Positions 52,214 through 62,119 are shown, counted from the first letter of the stretch. The stretch is 64,000 nt of DNA from an uncultured Candidatus Melainabacteria bacterium (GCA_934718085.1 CAKUZL010000002.1:62001-126000), one strand, 5' to 3'. Program-made: numbers and translations. The notes: generated by a model not told the origin, from the sequence alone.

Positions 52214-52574
52214 TTTTTGTCCGAATAAAGCATGTCCGGGTTTGGCTATGTTGATTTCAACGGTGTTTAGAAGATGACGTTGTCGTGTCGTTTTTGCCGG
52301 AGCCTGATAGTGTTTCGATTGAGACTTTTTTGATAACATGGGCGACATTTTAGCGGGGTATTTTTAATTGTGTCGAATTTGTCGTCGATTAAGTTCGGTT
52401 GCTGTCGGGTGAAGCCTCTCCGAGTGATGCCGATAAATTTGCAAGGTGTCCGGAAGTTGCTGCTTAAAGGCTTGCTGTTTCGAAAAACACCGTCGGCATG
52501 TCTTTTCGTTTTTGCAGAACCCGGTGCACGGTAATAGAGCGTCGGGAGTGCCTGTCTTACTTTTTTTATTCGTA

Positions 52575-52637
52575 AAAATCCCCCGCAAGAGCAGCGACGG
52601 CGTTTTTTTCGTTTATTCCGCTAAAATCCCCCGCAAG
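52575..52637 (+). repeat. Two copies of AAAATCCCCCGCAAG
   Basis: Identical 15-mers, 48 bases apart; the second can fold as CCCC-CGCAA-GGGG. Confidence 0.6.
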
Positions 52638-52647
52638 GGGAGTACAA

Positions 52648-52675
52648 GGGCGAAGATGGGCGAAGATGGGCGAAG
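52648..52675 (+). repeat. Tandem repeat of GGGCGAAGAT (2.8 copies)
   Basis: Two full copies and GGGCGAAG. Confidence 0.8.
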
Positions 52676-52691
52676 TCCGTTTTATTTCAAC

Positions 52692-52721
52692 GAAAAACTC
52701 CCCTTTTTCGAGGGAAGTTTT
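52692..52721 (-). terminator. Terminator of infC-rpmI-rplT
   Basis: On the minus strand AAAACTTCCCT and AGGGGAGTTTT pair (one G-U) around a 6-nt loop, with a short T-run. Confidence 0.75.
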
Positions 52722-52744
52722 CCGTTTTGCAAAATTTTATTTTG

Positions 52745-53095
52745 TTATTTTGCTGCTTTTGCCGTTTCAACGACAACTGCGAAAGCTTCGGGATCCGTAG
52801 CCGCCATATGAGCGAGCATTTTTCTGTTTACGGTTACGTTCGATTTTTTGAGCGCGTTCATAAATCTCGAGTAGCTCATTCCGTGTTGTCTTGCAGCCGC
52901 ATTTATTCTCAAAATCCAGAGGCGACGCATATTTCTTTTGAGGTTACGTCTGTCTCTGTATTGATATTTCAAAGCTTTCATTACCGCAGTGTTTGCGACT
53001 TTGAATATTCTGCTTCTTGCACCTTGAAACCCTTTTGCGAGTTTAAGGATTTTTTTATGTCTTTTTCTTAATACGTTTCCGCGTTTAACTCTCAT
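52745..53095 (-). CDS. rplT: 50S ribosomal protein L20
   Basis: 116 residues, full length. MRVKRGNVLRKRHKKILKLAKGFQGARS, the YQYRDRRNLKRNMRRLWILRINAAAR segment and SYSRFMNALKKSNV are L20 signatures. It is an early 23S rRNA-binding assembly protein and in some bacteria represses the infC-rpmI-rplT operon. AAAGGA precedes the ATG. Last gene of the operon. Confidence 0.98.
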   Translation of the reverse strand: MRVKRGNVLRKRHKKILKLAKGFQGARSRIFKVANTAVMKALKYQYRDRRNLKRNMRRLWILRINAAARQHGMSYSRFMNALKKSNVTVNRKMLAHMAATDPEAFAVVVETAKAAK

Positions 53096-53116
53096 TTTTC
53101 CGTTCCTTTCATCTTG

Positions 53117-53326
53117 TTATTTCGAGTACTTTTTGTAGGGCAGCTCTTTTGAAACGAGCTTGTATTGAGAAGCTGCGATTTCGGTCATCGTCGAAAGCTT
53201 TCTCTTCCTTGATCCGTCTTTGTGTTGGAGCAAGTGCCCTTTGCCGGCTTTTCTTCTGAGAATTTTACCGTTTGCGGTAACTTTGTAACGTTTTGCACCC
53301 GAGCGGTGTGTTTTCAATTTAGGCAT
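53117..53326 (-). CDS. rpmI: 50S ribosomal protein L35
   Basis: 69 residues from the ATG at 53326, with a perfect AAAGGAG upstream. MPKLKTHRSGAKRYKVTANGKI, HLLQHKDGSRKRKL and the YKKYSK end fit L35. A long in-frame extension upstream is not part of the gene. Middle gene of infC-rpmI-rplT. Confidence 0.97.
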   Translation of the reverse strand: MPKLKTHRSGAKRYKVTANGKILRRKAGKGHLLQHKDGSRKRKLSTMTEIAASQYKLVSKELPYKKYSK

Positions 53327-53467
53327 CGTTAATCTCCTTTTTCGTTGCGGTGTTTGAAATGTGTTCAAACCCTGTCTTCGGGCGAACATTACGACATGCC
53401 TTTCGTAAATATCAACCCTTTCGTACATCAATTGTATGACAAAAAGCGTCGTTGTCAAACCGTTCTC

Positions 53468-53989
53468 TTACGGAGCGACTATCGTAATGACGTTTCTGCC
53501 TTCCAAAATCGGTTTGCGTTCGAGAGTGAAAGTTGTGTCTTTCAAGTCTTCGAGAAATCTTTCGGCGAGTTCGTAAGCGAGCTTGCTGTGTTGCATTTCT
53601 CTTCCGCGAAGCATAACCGTAATTTTCACTTTATTTCCTTCCGCGAGGAATTTTTTGATATTTTTTATTCTTACGTTGTAGTCGTGAACGTCGATTTTGT
53701 ATCTAATCTTAATTTCTTTGATTTCGGCACTTTTCTGTTTTTTGCGGGCTTCTTTTGCTCGTTTTTCGACTTCGTACCGATATTTTCCGTAGTCCAGAAT
53801 TTTGGCTACCGGGGGTTCCTGACCGGGAGAAACTATCACCAAATCCAAATCTTTTTCTTTTGCGAGAGCAAGCGCATCGGAGGTTTTAACCACACCTTTG
53901 TTGTTGCCTTCGTCGTCAATGAGTCTCAATTCTTTTGATCTGATATTTTCGTTAATTAACGAGTTTGATCTGTTGTTATCCTTAGCTAT
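53468..53989 (-). CDS. infC: Translation initiation factor IF-3, apparent AUA start
   Basis: 173 residues if read from the ATA at 53989. The N-terminal domain (SLINENIRSKELRLIDDEGNNKG) is complete only with this start; no ATG, GTG or TTG precedes SLINENI in frame, while AGAAGGAG lies exactly 8 nt before the ATA. The C-terminal domain has VKITVMLRGREMQHSKLAYEL. IF3 rejects non-canonical start codons; infC in many bacteria starts at a rare codon such as AUU and represses its own translation that way. The AUA here fits this regulation. A TTG at 53929 would remove 20 conserved residues and is less likely. Confidence 0.9.
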   Translation of the reverse strand: MAKDNNRSNSLINENIRSKELRLIDDEGNNKGVVKTSDALALAKEKDLDLVIVSPGQEPPVAKILDYGKYRYEVEKRAKEARKKQKSAEIKEIKIRYKIDVHDYNVRIKNIKKFLAEGNKVKITVMLRGREMQHSKLAYELAERFLEDLKDTTFTLERKPILEGRNVITIVAP

Positions 53990-54146
53990 GACCGTTTCTC
54001 CTTCTGTTAAACCTGTTTGTTTTACCCGTATTTTACCGGGAACTTATTTATTGTGCAACATTTTTGTTACAATTAGCCGGTATGATAAATTTTTTTGTTG
54101 TATGTTATGTTTATAATATAATTTTATTAAAAAGAGGATACGTGGA

Positions 54147-55292
54147 ATGAATAAATCTAAATTGAAAAAAATAGGGATTATTTTACTTCTCGTAATTATA
54201 GTTCCCATTGTGTTTAATAAGGTTAAAACGGCTGTTACGGGCGTAATTACGGCAAAAATGAGAATGCGCCCCGTAAGCGTCGAAACCGTAAAAGTCGAAG
54301 AACGGGATATTTATCCTTCTTCGGAAACCGCGGGGCGGCTTAACGCGAAATACGAAGTTGCCGTTGTTGCCAGAATTAACGGTTGGCTCCAAAAATCGTA
54401 TTTCAAAGAAGGCGATACCGTTAAAAAAGGTCAGGTTTTGTTTCTTATCGAGCCCGACGAATACGCACTTGCGGTAAGAAACGCTCAGGCAACCGTAAAC
54501 GCAAAACGTGCGGCTTATCTCAATTCCGAAAAAAACCTGAAACGTGCGGCGGAACTGGTAAAAGGCGATTATGTCAGCAAATCCTACTACGATGACGCTT
54601 TGGCTTCCCGTGACGCGAACAAAGGCGCGTTGGACGCTGCTCTTGCCGATTTAAACAGAAAAAAACTCGATTTGAGCTACACTCGCGTTGTTTCTCCTAT
54701 CGACGGAAAAATCGGTAAAATTCTTATAACTCAAGGCAATTACGTAACGGCTCAAACAGGTACCATTGCCAAAATTGTAAGCGTTGACCCGATTTACGCT
54801 TCGTTTACGGTAAAAAGTTCGGATTTGTCTAAAATGAACAAAAATGCGGAAGGGCTTCCCGATGTTAAAGTTGAGGTTAAAACTTCGGACAATAAAATTT
54901 ATTCGAGACAAGGAAAACTCGATTTTGTCGACAATTCGATTGACATAAACCTCGGGACCATCGGACTCAGAGCGACTTTCCCTAACCCCGATGCCGAACT
55001 CATTCCGAACGATTTTGTCAGAGTTATAACGACTTCGAATAAACCCGTTAAGACTCTTTTGATACCGCAAAATGCTGTTATGGAAAACGTAAACTCGCCT
55101 TACGTGTGGGTTATCGATGAAAACTCCAAAGCCAAGCAGGTCAACATTCAAACGGGTTCTCAGTACGAAGACTGCTGGATTGTCACCGAAGGCTTGAATG
55201 CGGGGCAAAAGGTTATTTCTTCGGGACTTCAAACCATGCGTGAAGGCGCAGCCGTAACCGAAGTCGAAAATGCTTCCGAGCAACAAAAATAA
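54147..55292 (+). CDS. RND efflux periplasmic adaptor (membrane fusion protein)
   Basis: 381 residues. An N-terminal membrane helix (IGIILLLVIIVPIVF) anchors it; no lipobox is seen. The adaptor domains follow in order: barrel-sandwich half (ARINGWLQKSYFKEGDTVKKGQVLFLIEPDEY), helical hairpin, DLSYTRVVSPIDGKIGK, and the beta-barrel and membrane-proximal domain (LLIPQNAVMENVNSPYVWVID). AGAGGA before the ATG; TATAAT at about 54111. It bridges pump and TolC. First gene of a six-gene unit up to pepA. Confidence 0.95.
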   Translation: MNKSKLKKIGIILLLVIIVPIVFNKVKTAVTGVITAKMRMRPVSVETVKVEERDIYPSSETAGRLNAKYEVAVVARINGWLQKSYFKEGDTVKKGQVLFLIEPDEYALAVRNAQATVNAKRAAYLNSEKNLKRAAELVKGDYVSKSYYDDALASRDANKGALDAALADLNRKKLDLSYTRVVSPIDGKIGKILITQGNYVTAQTGTIAKIVSVDPIYASFTVKSSDLSKMNKNAEGLPDVKVEVKTSDNKIYSRQGKLDFVDNSIDINLGTIGLRATFPNPDAELIPNDFVRVITTSNKPVKTLLIPQNAVMENVNSPYVWVIDENSKAKQVNIQTGSQYEDCWIVTEGLNAGQKVISSGLQTMREGAAVTEVENASEQQK

Positions 55293-55347
55293 ATTTTTAT
55301 TGACAAATTATCGGTATTCCGCCGAAAATTACGAGGATTACAAATAA

Positions 55348-58300
55348 ATGAACGAAGACGGAAACAACAAAAATAAAAAAGGCTTATATTTTTTCATACA
55401 GCGACCGAAATTTGCGATGGTCATATCGATTTTTATCACCATTGTCGGGGTTATCGCGATGTTGGGGCTTCAGCTGGAAAAATACCCCGATATTACGCCT
55501 CCTCAGGTCACGGTAAGCGCGTCTTACACCGGTGCGAGCGCGGCGGACGTGGAATCTTCCGTTGCGTCGTTGATCGAGTCTCAAATCAACGGTGTCGACA
55601 ACATGCTTTACATGACCTCGACCAGTTATGACCAAACGTATTCGCTGACAATTTACTTCAAAATCGGTACAAACAAAGATATTAACCTTGTCAACGTTCA
55701 AAACAGACTTCAACAGGTGAACCCGAAACTTCCCGAAGAATGTCGAAGATTGGGTATTACCGCCGTAAACAAAGTCGGCGGCGCGGGGGTTGCGATTTTG
55801 AACCTTGTTTCGGAGGACAATTCGTGGTCTCAGCTTGATTTGACAAACTACGCTTCGATTTATATCAAAGACGAGTTGAAACGTGTTCCGGGTGTAGGGG
55901 ACGTAAGCGTTTTCGGTTCGAGCGATTACAGCATGCGGGTTTGGGTCGATGCTCAAAAAGCCGCAACTCTGAATGTCGGCATGTCCGATATTTCTTCCGC
56001 GATTTCGTCTCAAAACACTCTTGTTTCGTCGGGATTTTTGGGGCAAGACCCCGGGGATGATCCTCAAATGATGCGTCTGACTCTCAGAACAAAAGGTCGC
56101 CTCGTTACCCCGCAAGAGTACGAAAACATTATTGTAAGGTCAAATCCCGACGGCTCTCAGATTAAACTTAAGGATGTTGCAAGAATCGAACTCGGCAGCC
56201 AAACTTACGACGTTACAGGTATGGTTGACGGAAAGCCCGCGGCGTTGCTGCAAATTATCCAACTGCCGGGGGCAAACGAAATTTCGATTATGGATGCCAT
56301 CAACAAAAAACTTCCTCAAATCGAAAAAACCTTGCCGACGGGGCTGAAAATCGTCAAAGTTATGGACGATACCAAGTTTATCAGAGAATCAATCAAAGAA
56401 GTCGGATTTACGGTAATTTTGACTTCGATAATCGTAATATTTATTATTTTCGCGTTCCTCGGAGATTGGCGTTCAACACTTATTCCCTGCGTAACAATCC
56501 CCGTTTCGCTACTCGGAACTTTCGTGGCGTTGCCTCCGTTCGGAATGTCGATTAACCTGTTGACGTTGTTTGCGATGATTTTGGCTGTTGCGACCGTTGT
56601 CGACGATGCTATCGTCGTTATAGAAAACGTTCGACGGCACCTTGAAGAAGGTAAAGATCCGATAACCGCCACTCAATTGACGATGCAGGAGGTCGGAGGA
56701 GCCCTTGTCGCAATGGCAATGGTCTTGATGGCGGTATTCGTCCCGGTTGCCTTTATTCCCGGGTTGTCGGGCATGATGTACAAACAATTTGCGGTGTTTA
56801 TTTCCGTGTCGATTGCGTTTTCGGCAATTTGTGCGCTTACGCTTTCTCCCGCAATGTGCTCGACTATTTTGAAAAAGCACGACCCGACGAAGGAACATTC
56901 AAATATTGTTACAAAACTTATAAACAAAGGCTTTACGAAGTTTAATTATTATTTCGACAAACTCACCGATGTTTATATGGCTTTCGTCAAAAAGTTCGTA
57001 TACGATAAAAAACTTACGATGATTGTTTACGGTTTGATAGTCGTTGTGATGGTCGGAATGTTCAAAATAATTCCGACGGGATTTATTCCGGACGAAGACC
57101 AGGCTGTGCTTTTGGGGCAAATAAACCTGCCTCCGGGGGCTTCTCTCGTCAGAATGAGAAGTGTTTGCGACAAAATTTATAACGCCGCAAAAGATATCGA
57201 AGGCGTAAAAAGCGTTATGACGTTCAGCGGATTTGGCGCGGTAAACCAAGGTTTCGTGGTTCTCGAGCTTCAGGATTGGGACGAAAGAAAAATCAGTCCG
57301 TTTGATTGGGTATTCAGAAAAGTCAGCGGTCGTCCGACAGACTTGTCACACACGGGTATTTTGACGGAGTTTCGTAAAAATATTGCGCCGATAAGGGAAG
57401 CTCAGGTCATATTGTTCTCTCCTCCCGCGATTTCCGGGATGAGTATGCTCGGAGGTTTTGAGTTCCAGATGTTGTCGAAGGGCGATTATTCTTATTACGA
57501 TCTCGACAATTACGCAAAAATGCTTATGGGCGCGGCAAATTCGGACAAAAACCTTTCGAACGTGTTTACGAGTTTTCAGTCGAATTTCCCGCAATATCTT
57601 GTTGATATAGATTATGACAAGGTTTTGGCACAAAACGTAAATTTGCAGGAATTGTATACCACATTGAGCTCGACTCTCGGAACGGCTTATATCAACGATT
57701 TCAACAAACTCGGGCGTGTTTTCAGGGTTCAGGTTCAGGCGGAACAACGTTTCAGACGTTCGGCGAACGATATTTCGGGAATTTATGTTAAAAATAATGC
57801 GGGAAAAATGGTTCCGATTGTAAGTATGGTAAAATTGACTCCGATTGTCGGACCTACCGCGATTACGCGTTATAACCAGTATAAATCGGTTCAGTTCAGC
57901 GGAACTCCGGCTCCGGGAAGAAGCTCGGGCGAAGCGATGAAGGCAATGGCTGCGGTTGCGGAAAAAGTTTTGCCGAAAGACATTACGTACGAATGGTCGG
58001 GGACTTCGGCTCAGGAAATTGAGTCTTCGGGGCAAACGGGCGTGGTTATTGCGCTTGCGTTGTTGTTCGTATATTTGTTCCTGGTTGCTTTGTACGAAAG
58101 TTGGACGATTCCGATTTCGGTACTCTTGATTTCGCCGGTTGCGGCAATCGGGGCGTTGACGTTCCAACTTATGATAGGGCAGTCGCTCGATTTGTACTCG
58201 CAGGTCGGGTTGATAATGCTTATCGGTTTGGCGACCAAGCAGGCGATTTTGATTGTCGAGTTTGCTAAAGTCGAACACGAAAAGAACGGACTTTCCGTTG

Positions 58301-58560
58301 AAGACGCGGCGATAAAAGGCGCTCACCTGAGATTTCGGGCAATTATGATGACGGTTGTTGCGTTTGTCCTCGGGGTATTGCCGATGGTCGTTGCAACGGG
58401 TGCGGGCGCGCAAAGCCGTATATCGGTCGGAAGTACCGTATTCGGCGGTATGATGGCTGCAGGTACTTTGGGTGCGGTTTTGACTCCGGCATTTTATGTT
58501 GTAATTCAAAATTTTGTGGATAAAATGTCCGAAAGAAGGAAGAAAAACAAGAAAGAATAG
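55348..58560 (+). CDS. RND multidrug efflux pump, HAE1/AcrB type
   Basis: 1070 residues, twelve membrane helices with two large periplasmic loops, as in AcrB/MexB. The N-terminal FFIQRPKFAMVISIFITIVG, the proton-relay pair in TM4 (VATVVDDAIVVIENVRRHLEEG), TGFIPDEDQ at the second half and LIGLATKQAILIVEFAKVEHEKNG are typical. It exports hydrophobic or amphiphilic compounds using the proton gradient. It starts 55 bases after the adaptor gene. Confidence 0.97.
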   Translation: MNEDGNNKNKKGLYFFIQRPKFAMVISIFITIVGVIAMLGLQLEKYPDITPPQVTVSASYTGASAADVESSVASLIESQINGVDNMLYMTSTSYDQTYSLTIYFKIGTNKDINLVNVQNRLQQVNPKLPEECRRLGITAVNKVGGAGVAILNLVSEDNSWSQLDLTNYASIYIKDELKRVPGVGDVSVFGSSDYSMRVWVDAQKAATLNVGMSDISSAISSQNTLVSSGFLGQDPGDDPQMMRLTLRTKGRLVTPQEYENIIVRSNPDGSQIKLKDVARIELGSQTYDVTGMVDGKPAALLQIIQLPGANEISIMDAINKKLPQIEKTLPTGLKIVKVMDDTKFIRESIKEVGFTVILTSIIVIFIIFAFLGDWRSTLIPCVTIPVSLLGTFVALPPFGMSINLLTLFAMILAVATVVDDAIVVIENVRRHLEEGKDPITATQLTMQEVGGALVAMAMVLMAVFVPVAFIPGLSGMMYKQFAVFISVSIAFSAICALTLSPAMCSTILKKHDPTKEHSNIVTKLINKGFTKFNYYFDKLTDVYMAFVKKFVYDKKLTMIVYGLIVVVMVGMFKIIPTGFIPDEDQAVLLGQINLPPGASLVRMRSVCDKIYNAAKDIEGVKSVMTFSGFGAVNQGFVVLELQDWDERKISPFDWVFRKVSGRPTDLSHTGILTEFRKNIAPIREAQVILFSPPAISGMSMLGGFEFQMLSKGDYSYYDLDNYAKMLMGAANSDKNLSNVFTSFQSNFPQYLVDIDYDKVLAQNVNLQELYTTLSSTLGTAYINDFNKLGRVFRVQVQAEQRFRRSANDISGIYVKNNAGKMVPIVSMVKLTPIVGPTAITRYNQYKSVQFSGTPAPGRSSGEAMKAMAAVAEKVLPKDITYEWSGTSAQEIESSGQTGVVIALALLFVYLFLVALYESWTIPISVLLISPVAAIGALTFQLMIGQSLDLYSQVGLIMLIGLATKQAILIVEFAKVEHEKNGLSVEDAAIKGAHLRFRAIMMTVVAFVLGVLPMVVATGAGAQSRISVGSTVFGGMMAAGTLGAVLTPAFYVVIQNFVDKMSERRKKNKKE

Positions 58561-58584
58561 CATCAATTTTTGATGAGGGAAGTT

Positions 58585-60093
58585 ATGAAAAAGAATATTA
58601 CATTTGTCTTTGCGACATTAATAACGTTAATCGGCGGTGAGTGCGCGTTTGCTGTGACCGACATCAACAGTTACCCGGTTAAGGAACAGTCCGTACATTC
58701 CGTTTTGGTTGACGAGGAAACCGTTCCGACTTTGGACAGAGTCGAGCAGGCGGCGATAAATTCGACGAATTCGGGAACTCAACTCAAGTCGGCAAAAACG
58801 TTGTCCGAAGCTCTTGATATTTCTTTACAAAAGACTTCGGTCATAAAAGGCGGCGTGTCGAGCAGTGCGCCGGTTACGGTTGACGATTGCGTAAAAACGG
58901 CGTTGGCAAACCATCCTTCGATTGAGTATTACAAAATGAATGCCGAAGCGATGAAAACCAAAATCGGTCAGGCGTGGTCGGCGTTTTTCCCGAAAATAGG
59001 CATAGATTTGAATTATTCGCGCAACGATATGCTTACGACGGCGTTTTCGATTCCGAAACAAAAATACAATATGTTTTACGCACCTTCGATTACCGCGAAC
59101 ATGATGTTGTTTGATTTCGGAAAAACAAAAGCCGCCGCGGATTACGCGAAAAAAATGTATAAGGCGTCCGAAGACAGCGTTCAAATGAGCATAAACGATG
59201 TAATTTTTGACGTGAAACAGTCTTATTACAACCTTTTGTACGCAATGGAGACCGAAAAGGTTTATACCGACAACGTTCGAGACATCGAAATGCACCTTGA
59301 ACAGGCAAAGGCGTTTTATTTAATCGGAACGAAGGCTAAAATCGACGTTCTGACCGCGGAACACGAACTGGGGCAGGCTAAATTAAATCTTATAAAAGCC
59401 AAAAACAACGTAAAACTTGCCTATGCAAAGTTGAACGATTCGATGGGGCTTCCCGAAAACGGCGAGTACACGATTGCGGAAAGCCTTGAAACGAGAAAGT
59501 ATGACATCGATTTTGATAATATGAAGGAAGTTGCGTACAGTACGCGTCCCGAATTGCTTGCGGCACAAAAGCAGGCGGATGCGGCAGGTCTGGCGGTAAG
59601 AGCAGCTAAAAGAGCTTTCTTGCCCGATATTGTCGCTTTCGGAAGTTTTACCTCGGGCGGTGTTGAAGTCAACAAAGATACGGGATATCAAATAGGCGGA
59701 GGTCTTTCGTACAGCGGGTTTAACGCAATGCTGCTCAAAAAGCAGGCGGATGAAGCGAAGGCTGTTTATAAACGTTCCGAGGCAGAGCTTGCAAAAACGA
59801 AACAGGGCGTGTATCTCGAGGTGAAACAGGCTTATATTCAATTCGTGAATGCAAAAGATTCGATACCCGTTGCGCAATTGTCCATGATTCAGGCAAAAGA
59901 GCAGTACGACTTGGCAGCGGGCAGATATAAAGTCGGACTCGGAAACGCAATCGAGCTGAAGGACGCGGAAGTTTCTTATCGAGATGCTCAGTTGAATTAT
60001 TATTCCGTTTTGACGAATTACAACGTCGCTGCGGCGGATTTGGAACGAGTAACCGGCGCACCGATTGACACCGCGGAAAAAACGGATTTATAA
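58585..60093 (+). CDS. TolC-family outer-membrane efflux protein
   Basis: 502 residues from the ATG at 58585, with GAGGGAAG upstream. The signal peptide is MKKNITFVFATLITL...CAFA. About 90 Thr/Ser-rich residues follow before the TolC repeats, a longer linker than usual. Two OEP repeats begin at VTVDDCVKTALANHPSIEYYKMNAEA and at AYSTRPELLAAQKQADAAGL. Long coiled-coil helices follow each. It forms the outer-membrane channel for the RND pump. Confidence 0.93.
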   Translation: MKKNITFVFATLITLIGGECAFAVTDINSYPVKEQSVHSVLVDEETVPTLDRVEQAAINSTNSGTQLKSAKTLSEALDISLQKTSVIKGGVSSSAPVTVDDCVKTALANHPSIEYYKMNAEAMKTKIGQAWSAFFPKIGIDLNYSRNDMLTTAFSIPKQKYNMFYAPSITANMMLFDFGKTKAAADYAKKMYKASEDSVQMSINDVIFDVKQSYYNLLYAMETEKVYTDNVRDIEMHLEQAKAFYLIGTKAKIDVLTAEHELGQAKLNLIKAKNNVKLAYAKLNDSMGLPENGEYTIAESLETRKYDIDFDNMKEVAYSTRPELLAAQKQADAAGLAVRAAKRAFLPDIVAFGSFTSGGVEVNKDTGYQIGGGLSYSGFNAMLLKKQADEAKAVYKRSEAELAKTKQGVYLEVKQAYIQFVNAKDSIPVAQLSMIQAKEQYDLAAGRYKVGLGNAIELKDAEVSYRDAQLNYYSVLTNYNVAAADLERVTGAPIDTAEKTDL

Positions 60094-60116
60094 TATTTTC
60101 GGGAAACGAGGATGAT

Positions 60117-60821
60117 ATGGAAAATTCCGGACAATCCGATTTTATATCAACTTTAAGTCACGAGCTCAGGACGCCTTTGACCAGTATCAGAGGGTTTGCG
60201 GATACTTTGCTTTCGTCGGGCGATAAGTTGACGGAAGATCAACGCAGAAAATTTTTGATGATAATCAAGGAACAGTCGGAAAGACTTATAAAAATGACTG
60301 AAAACCTTTTGTCCGCGGCTCGTGAAAGTAAAACGGAACTTGTTTTCAAGAAATTTTCGGTTCGTCCGTACGTCGAAAATTGCGTAAATATGACGACGAA
60401 GCTTTCGAAAAAAAACGACTTCGATTGTCGTTTCGAATCGGGATTGCCCGAAATCGAGGCGGATACCGATAAATTTCAGCAGGTGATTTTGAATTTACTC
60501 GAAAATGCATGCAAATATTCTTTCGATAAAACGACAATACGGCTGAAAGCCTTTCAACGCGGAGATTTTGTTTGTATATCCGTCGAAGATGAAGGACTTG
60601 AAATTCCGGAAAAAGACAAGACCCGAATTTTTGAAAAATTTGTCAGATTATCTTCCCCTTTGACCCAAAAAACGGAGGGTTCGGGGCTCGGGCTTTATAT
60701 TACGAAGCAGCTTGTCGAAAAAATGCACGGTAAAATCGAGATGGAGTCGAACGCTGAAAATACTGTTTTTACGGTATGTTTTCCGGTCTCAAAGTACGAT
60801 AACGTTACGAGGCGGGTTTGA
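60117..60821 (+). CDS. Cytoplasmic sensor histidine kinase without sensor domain
   Basis: 234 residues: HisKA with FISTLSHELRTPLTSIRGF (phospho-accepting H15), then HATPase with the N box NLLENACKYS, a degenerate G1 box (DEGLEIPEK instead of DxGxG), F box FEKF and G2 box GSGLGLYI. There is no membrane helix and no sensor domain, so it must receive its signal from a partner protein. It sits 23 bases after tolC and overlaps the response-regulator gene by one base. Confidence 0.9.
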   Translation: MENSGQSDFISTLSHELRTPLTSIRGFADTLLSSGDKLTEDQRRKFLMIIKEQSERLIKMTENLLSAARESKTELVFKKFSVRPYVENCVNMTTKLSKKNDFDCRFESGLPEIEADTDKFQQVILNLLENACKYSFDKTTIRLKAFQRGDFVCISVEDEGLEIPEKDKTRIFEKFVRLSSPLTQKTEGSGLGLYITKQLVEKMHGKIEMESNAENTVFTVCFPVSKYDNVTRRV

Positions 60822-62119
60822 TGAAAAAAGTTTTATTGATAATCGATGAACGAAAAGAGCAGTTGATAAAGAATAAGCGGCTTGCCGCAAGCGAAGGCAT
60901 AACCGTTTATACCGCCGAAAGTTTAAAATCGGGACTTGAGGTTTTCGGAAAGTGTGAGCCCGATATGATAATAATTTCGGACGTTTTCGGGAAGGATTGT
61001 GAAATTTGCATTTCGTCGATAAGAAAATTTTCTTTCAATTTGAGACCCGTTATCGTTGTGTTGTCGAAGTCCGACGATTTGAACGATAAAATCGCATTTT
61101 TGGAAAAGGGAGCGGACGATTTTTTCAGCGAGCCGCTTGAGTCGGGAGAGTTCAAAGCGAGGGTTAATGCGCATTTACGGCGGCATTTCGAGACCGAAAC
61201 CGATGCCGAAACGGAAACCGCAAATCAGAGACTTTCGTTTGTTTATTTAAAACGAACATTGAATATGTCGAAGCACTGGGCGGCGCTTCTTGTCGGGATA
61301 GACAATTTTTCGGCGTACAAAGAAATTTACGGCGAGCTTGCGGCGGCAAAAATGCTTAAAACATTTACGGCGATTGCAAAAACGACAATGTCGGACGACG
61401 ATTTTATCGGAACGACGGGAGAGGGCGAATTTTTGGTCATAACGTTGCCCGAAAAAGCCGAAAGGTTTGCGAAATATTTGATTTACGCGTTCGACAGTGT
61501 TCGAGACAAGTTTTACACCCGAAAAGATGCCGAAAACGGGTTTATTACTTTGCGGACGGATGCAGTTCCGGAGAAAAAAATCGGAAACGTTTCGTTGTCG
61601 ATAGGGATAATTTCCGACGAACACCGTAAAATTTCGGGCGTAAAGCAGGCTCTGAATATGCTTACTTCGCTCAAAAAAACGTCAGAGGCGGAGAAAAAGT
61701 CTTCTTACGTGGCGGACAGACTTATGCTGCCTGCGTCGGGAAGCGTTGCGGTTCGTGATTATAATGCCGAAGTTTTGATAATGGAGCCTGATAAAGCGTT
61801 GTCGTTTTTGTTGGAAACTATTGCGCGAATGAAAGGTTACAGTGTAAAAACGGCAGACGAGCTCGAGAATGTTAAGGATTTTTCGCCTGCCGTAATAATC
61901 TTGGATACAGGCGATATGAGTGAGTTTGACGGGTGTGAAATTTGTTCCCGAATAAAAAAAAGTTCACAATTCGAAAAATCGTTTATAATAATGACATCCA
62001 TAATTCACGATAAAGAGAAAGTTTTAAAGTGCGGAGCGGACATGTACGTTCCGAAACCGTACGATACGGCTTATTTGTTCGAACAGACGGAAAAAGCCGT
62101 AAAAGAATACAATTCGTAA
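60821..62119 (+). CDS. Response regulator: receiver - degenerate GGDEF - receiver
   Basis: 432 residues from the ATG at 60821. Receiver 1 (about 3-120) keeps the acidic pair DE9-10 and D54, but the conserved lysine of the KP motif is lost (FSEPL). The middle domain (about 140-270) has the GGDEF-fold start LLVGIDNFSAYKEIYG but reads GEGEF (200-204) where GGDEF is expected, so c-di-GMP synthesis is doubtful. Receiver 2 (about 312-430) keeps D in IILDTGD and K in VPKPYD. No DNA-binding domain is present. It would be phosphorylated by the kinase next to it and act through protein contacts or nucleotide binding. Confidence 0.88.
   Translation: MKKVLLIIDERKEQLIKNKRLAASEGITVYTAESLKSGLEVFGKCEPDMIIISDVFGKDCEICISSIRKFSFNLRPVIVVLSKSDDLNDKIAFLEKGADDFFSEPLESGEFKARVNAHLRRHFETETDAETETANQRLSFVYLKRTLNMSKHWAALLVGIDNFSAYKEIYGELAAAKMLKTFTAIAKTTMSDDDFIGTTGEGEFLVITLPEKAERFAKYLIYAFDSVRDKFYTRKDAENGFITLRTDAVPEKKIGNVSLSIGIISDEHRKISGVKQALNMLTSLKKTSEAEKKSSYVADRLMLPASGSVAVRDYNAEVLIMEPDKALSFLLETIARMKGYSVKTADELENVKDFSPAVIILDTGDMSEFDGCEICSRIKKSSQFEKSFIIMTSIIHDKEKVLKCGADMYVPKPYDTAYLFEQTEKAVKEYNS

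Larger units (their letters stand above)
52214..52744. other. Intergenic region with short direct repeats
   Basis: Between the sigma-like gene and rplT. It holds two copies of AAAATCCCCCGCAAG (52575-52589 and 52623-52637), a GGGCGAAGAT tandem (52648-52675) and the rplT terminator. No convincing gene is seen. Confidence 0.6.

Noticed and set aside
53330..53458. N-terminal extension of L35
   Set aside because: L35 starts at MPKLKTHRSG with AAAGGAG upstream; the extension is the open spacer behind infC.
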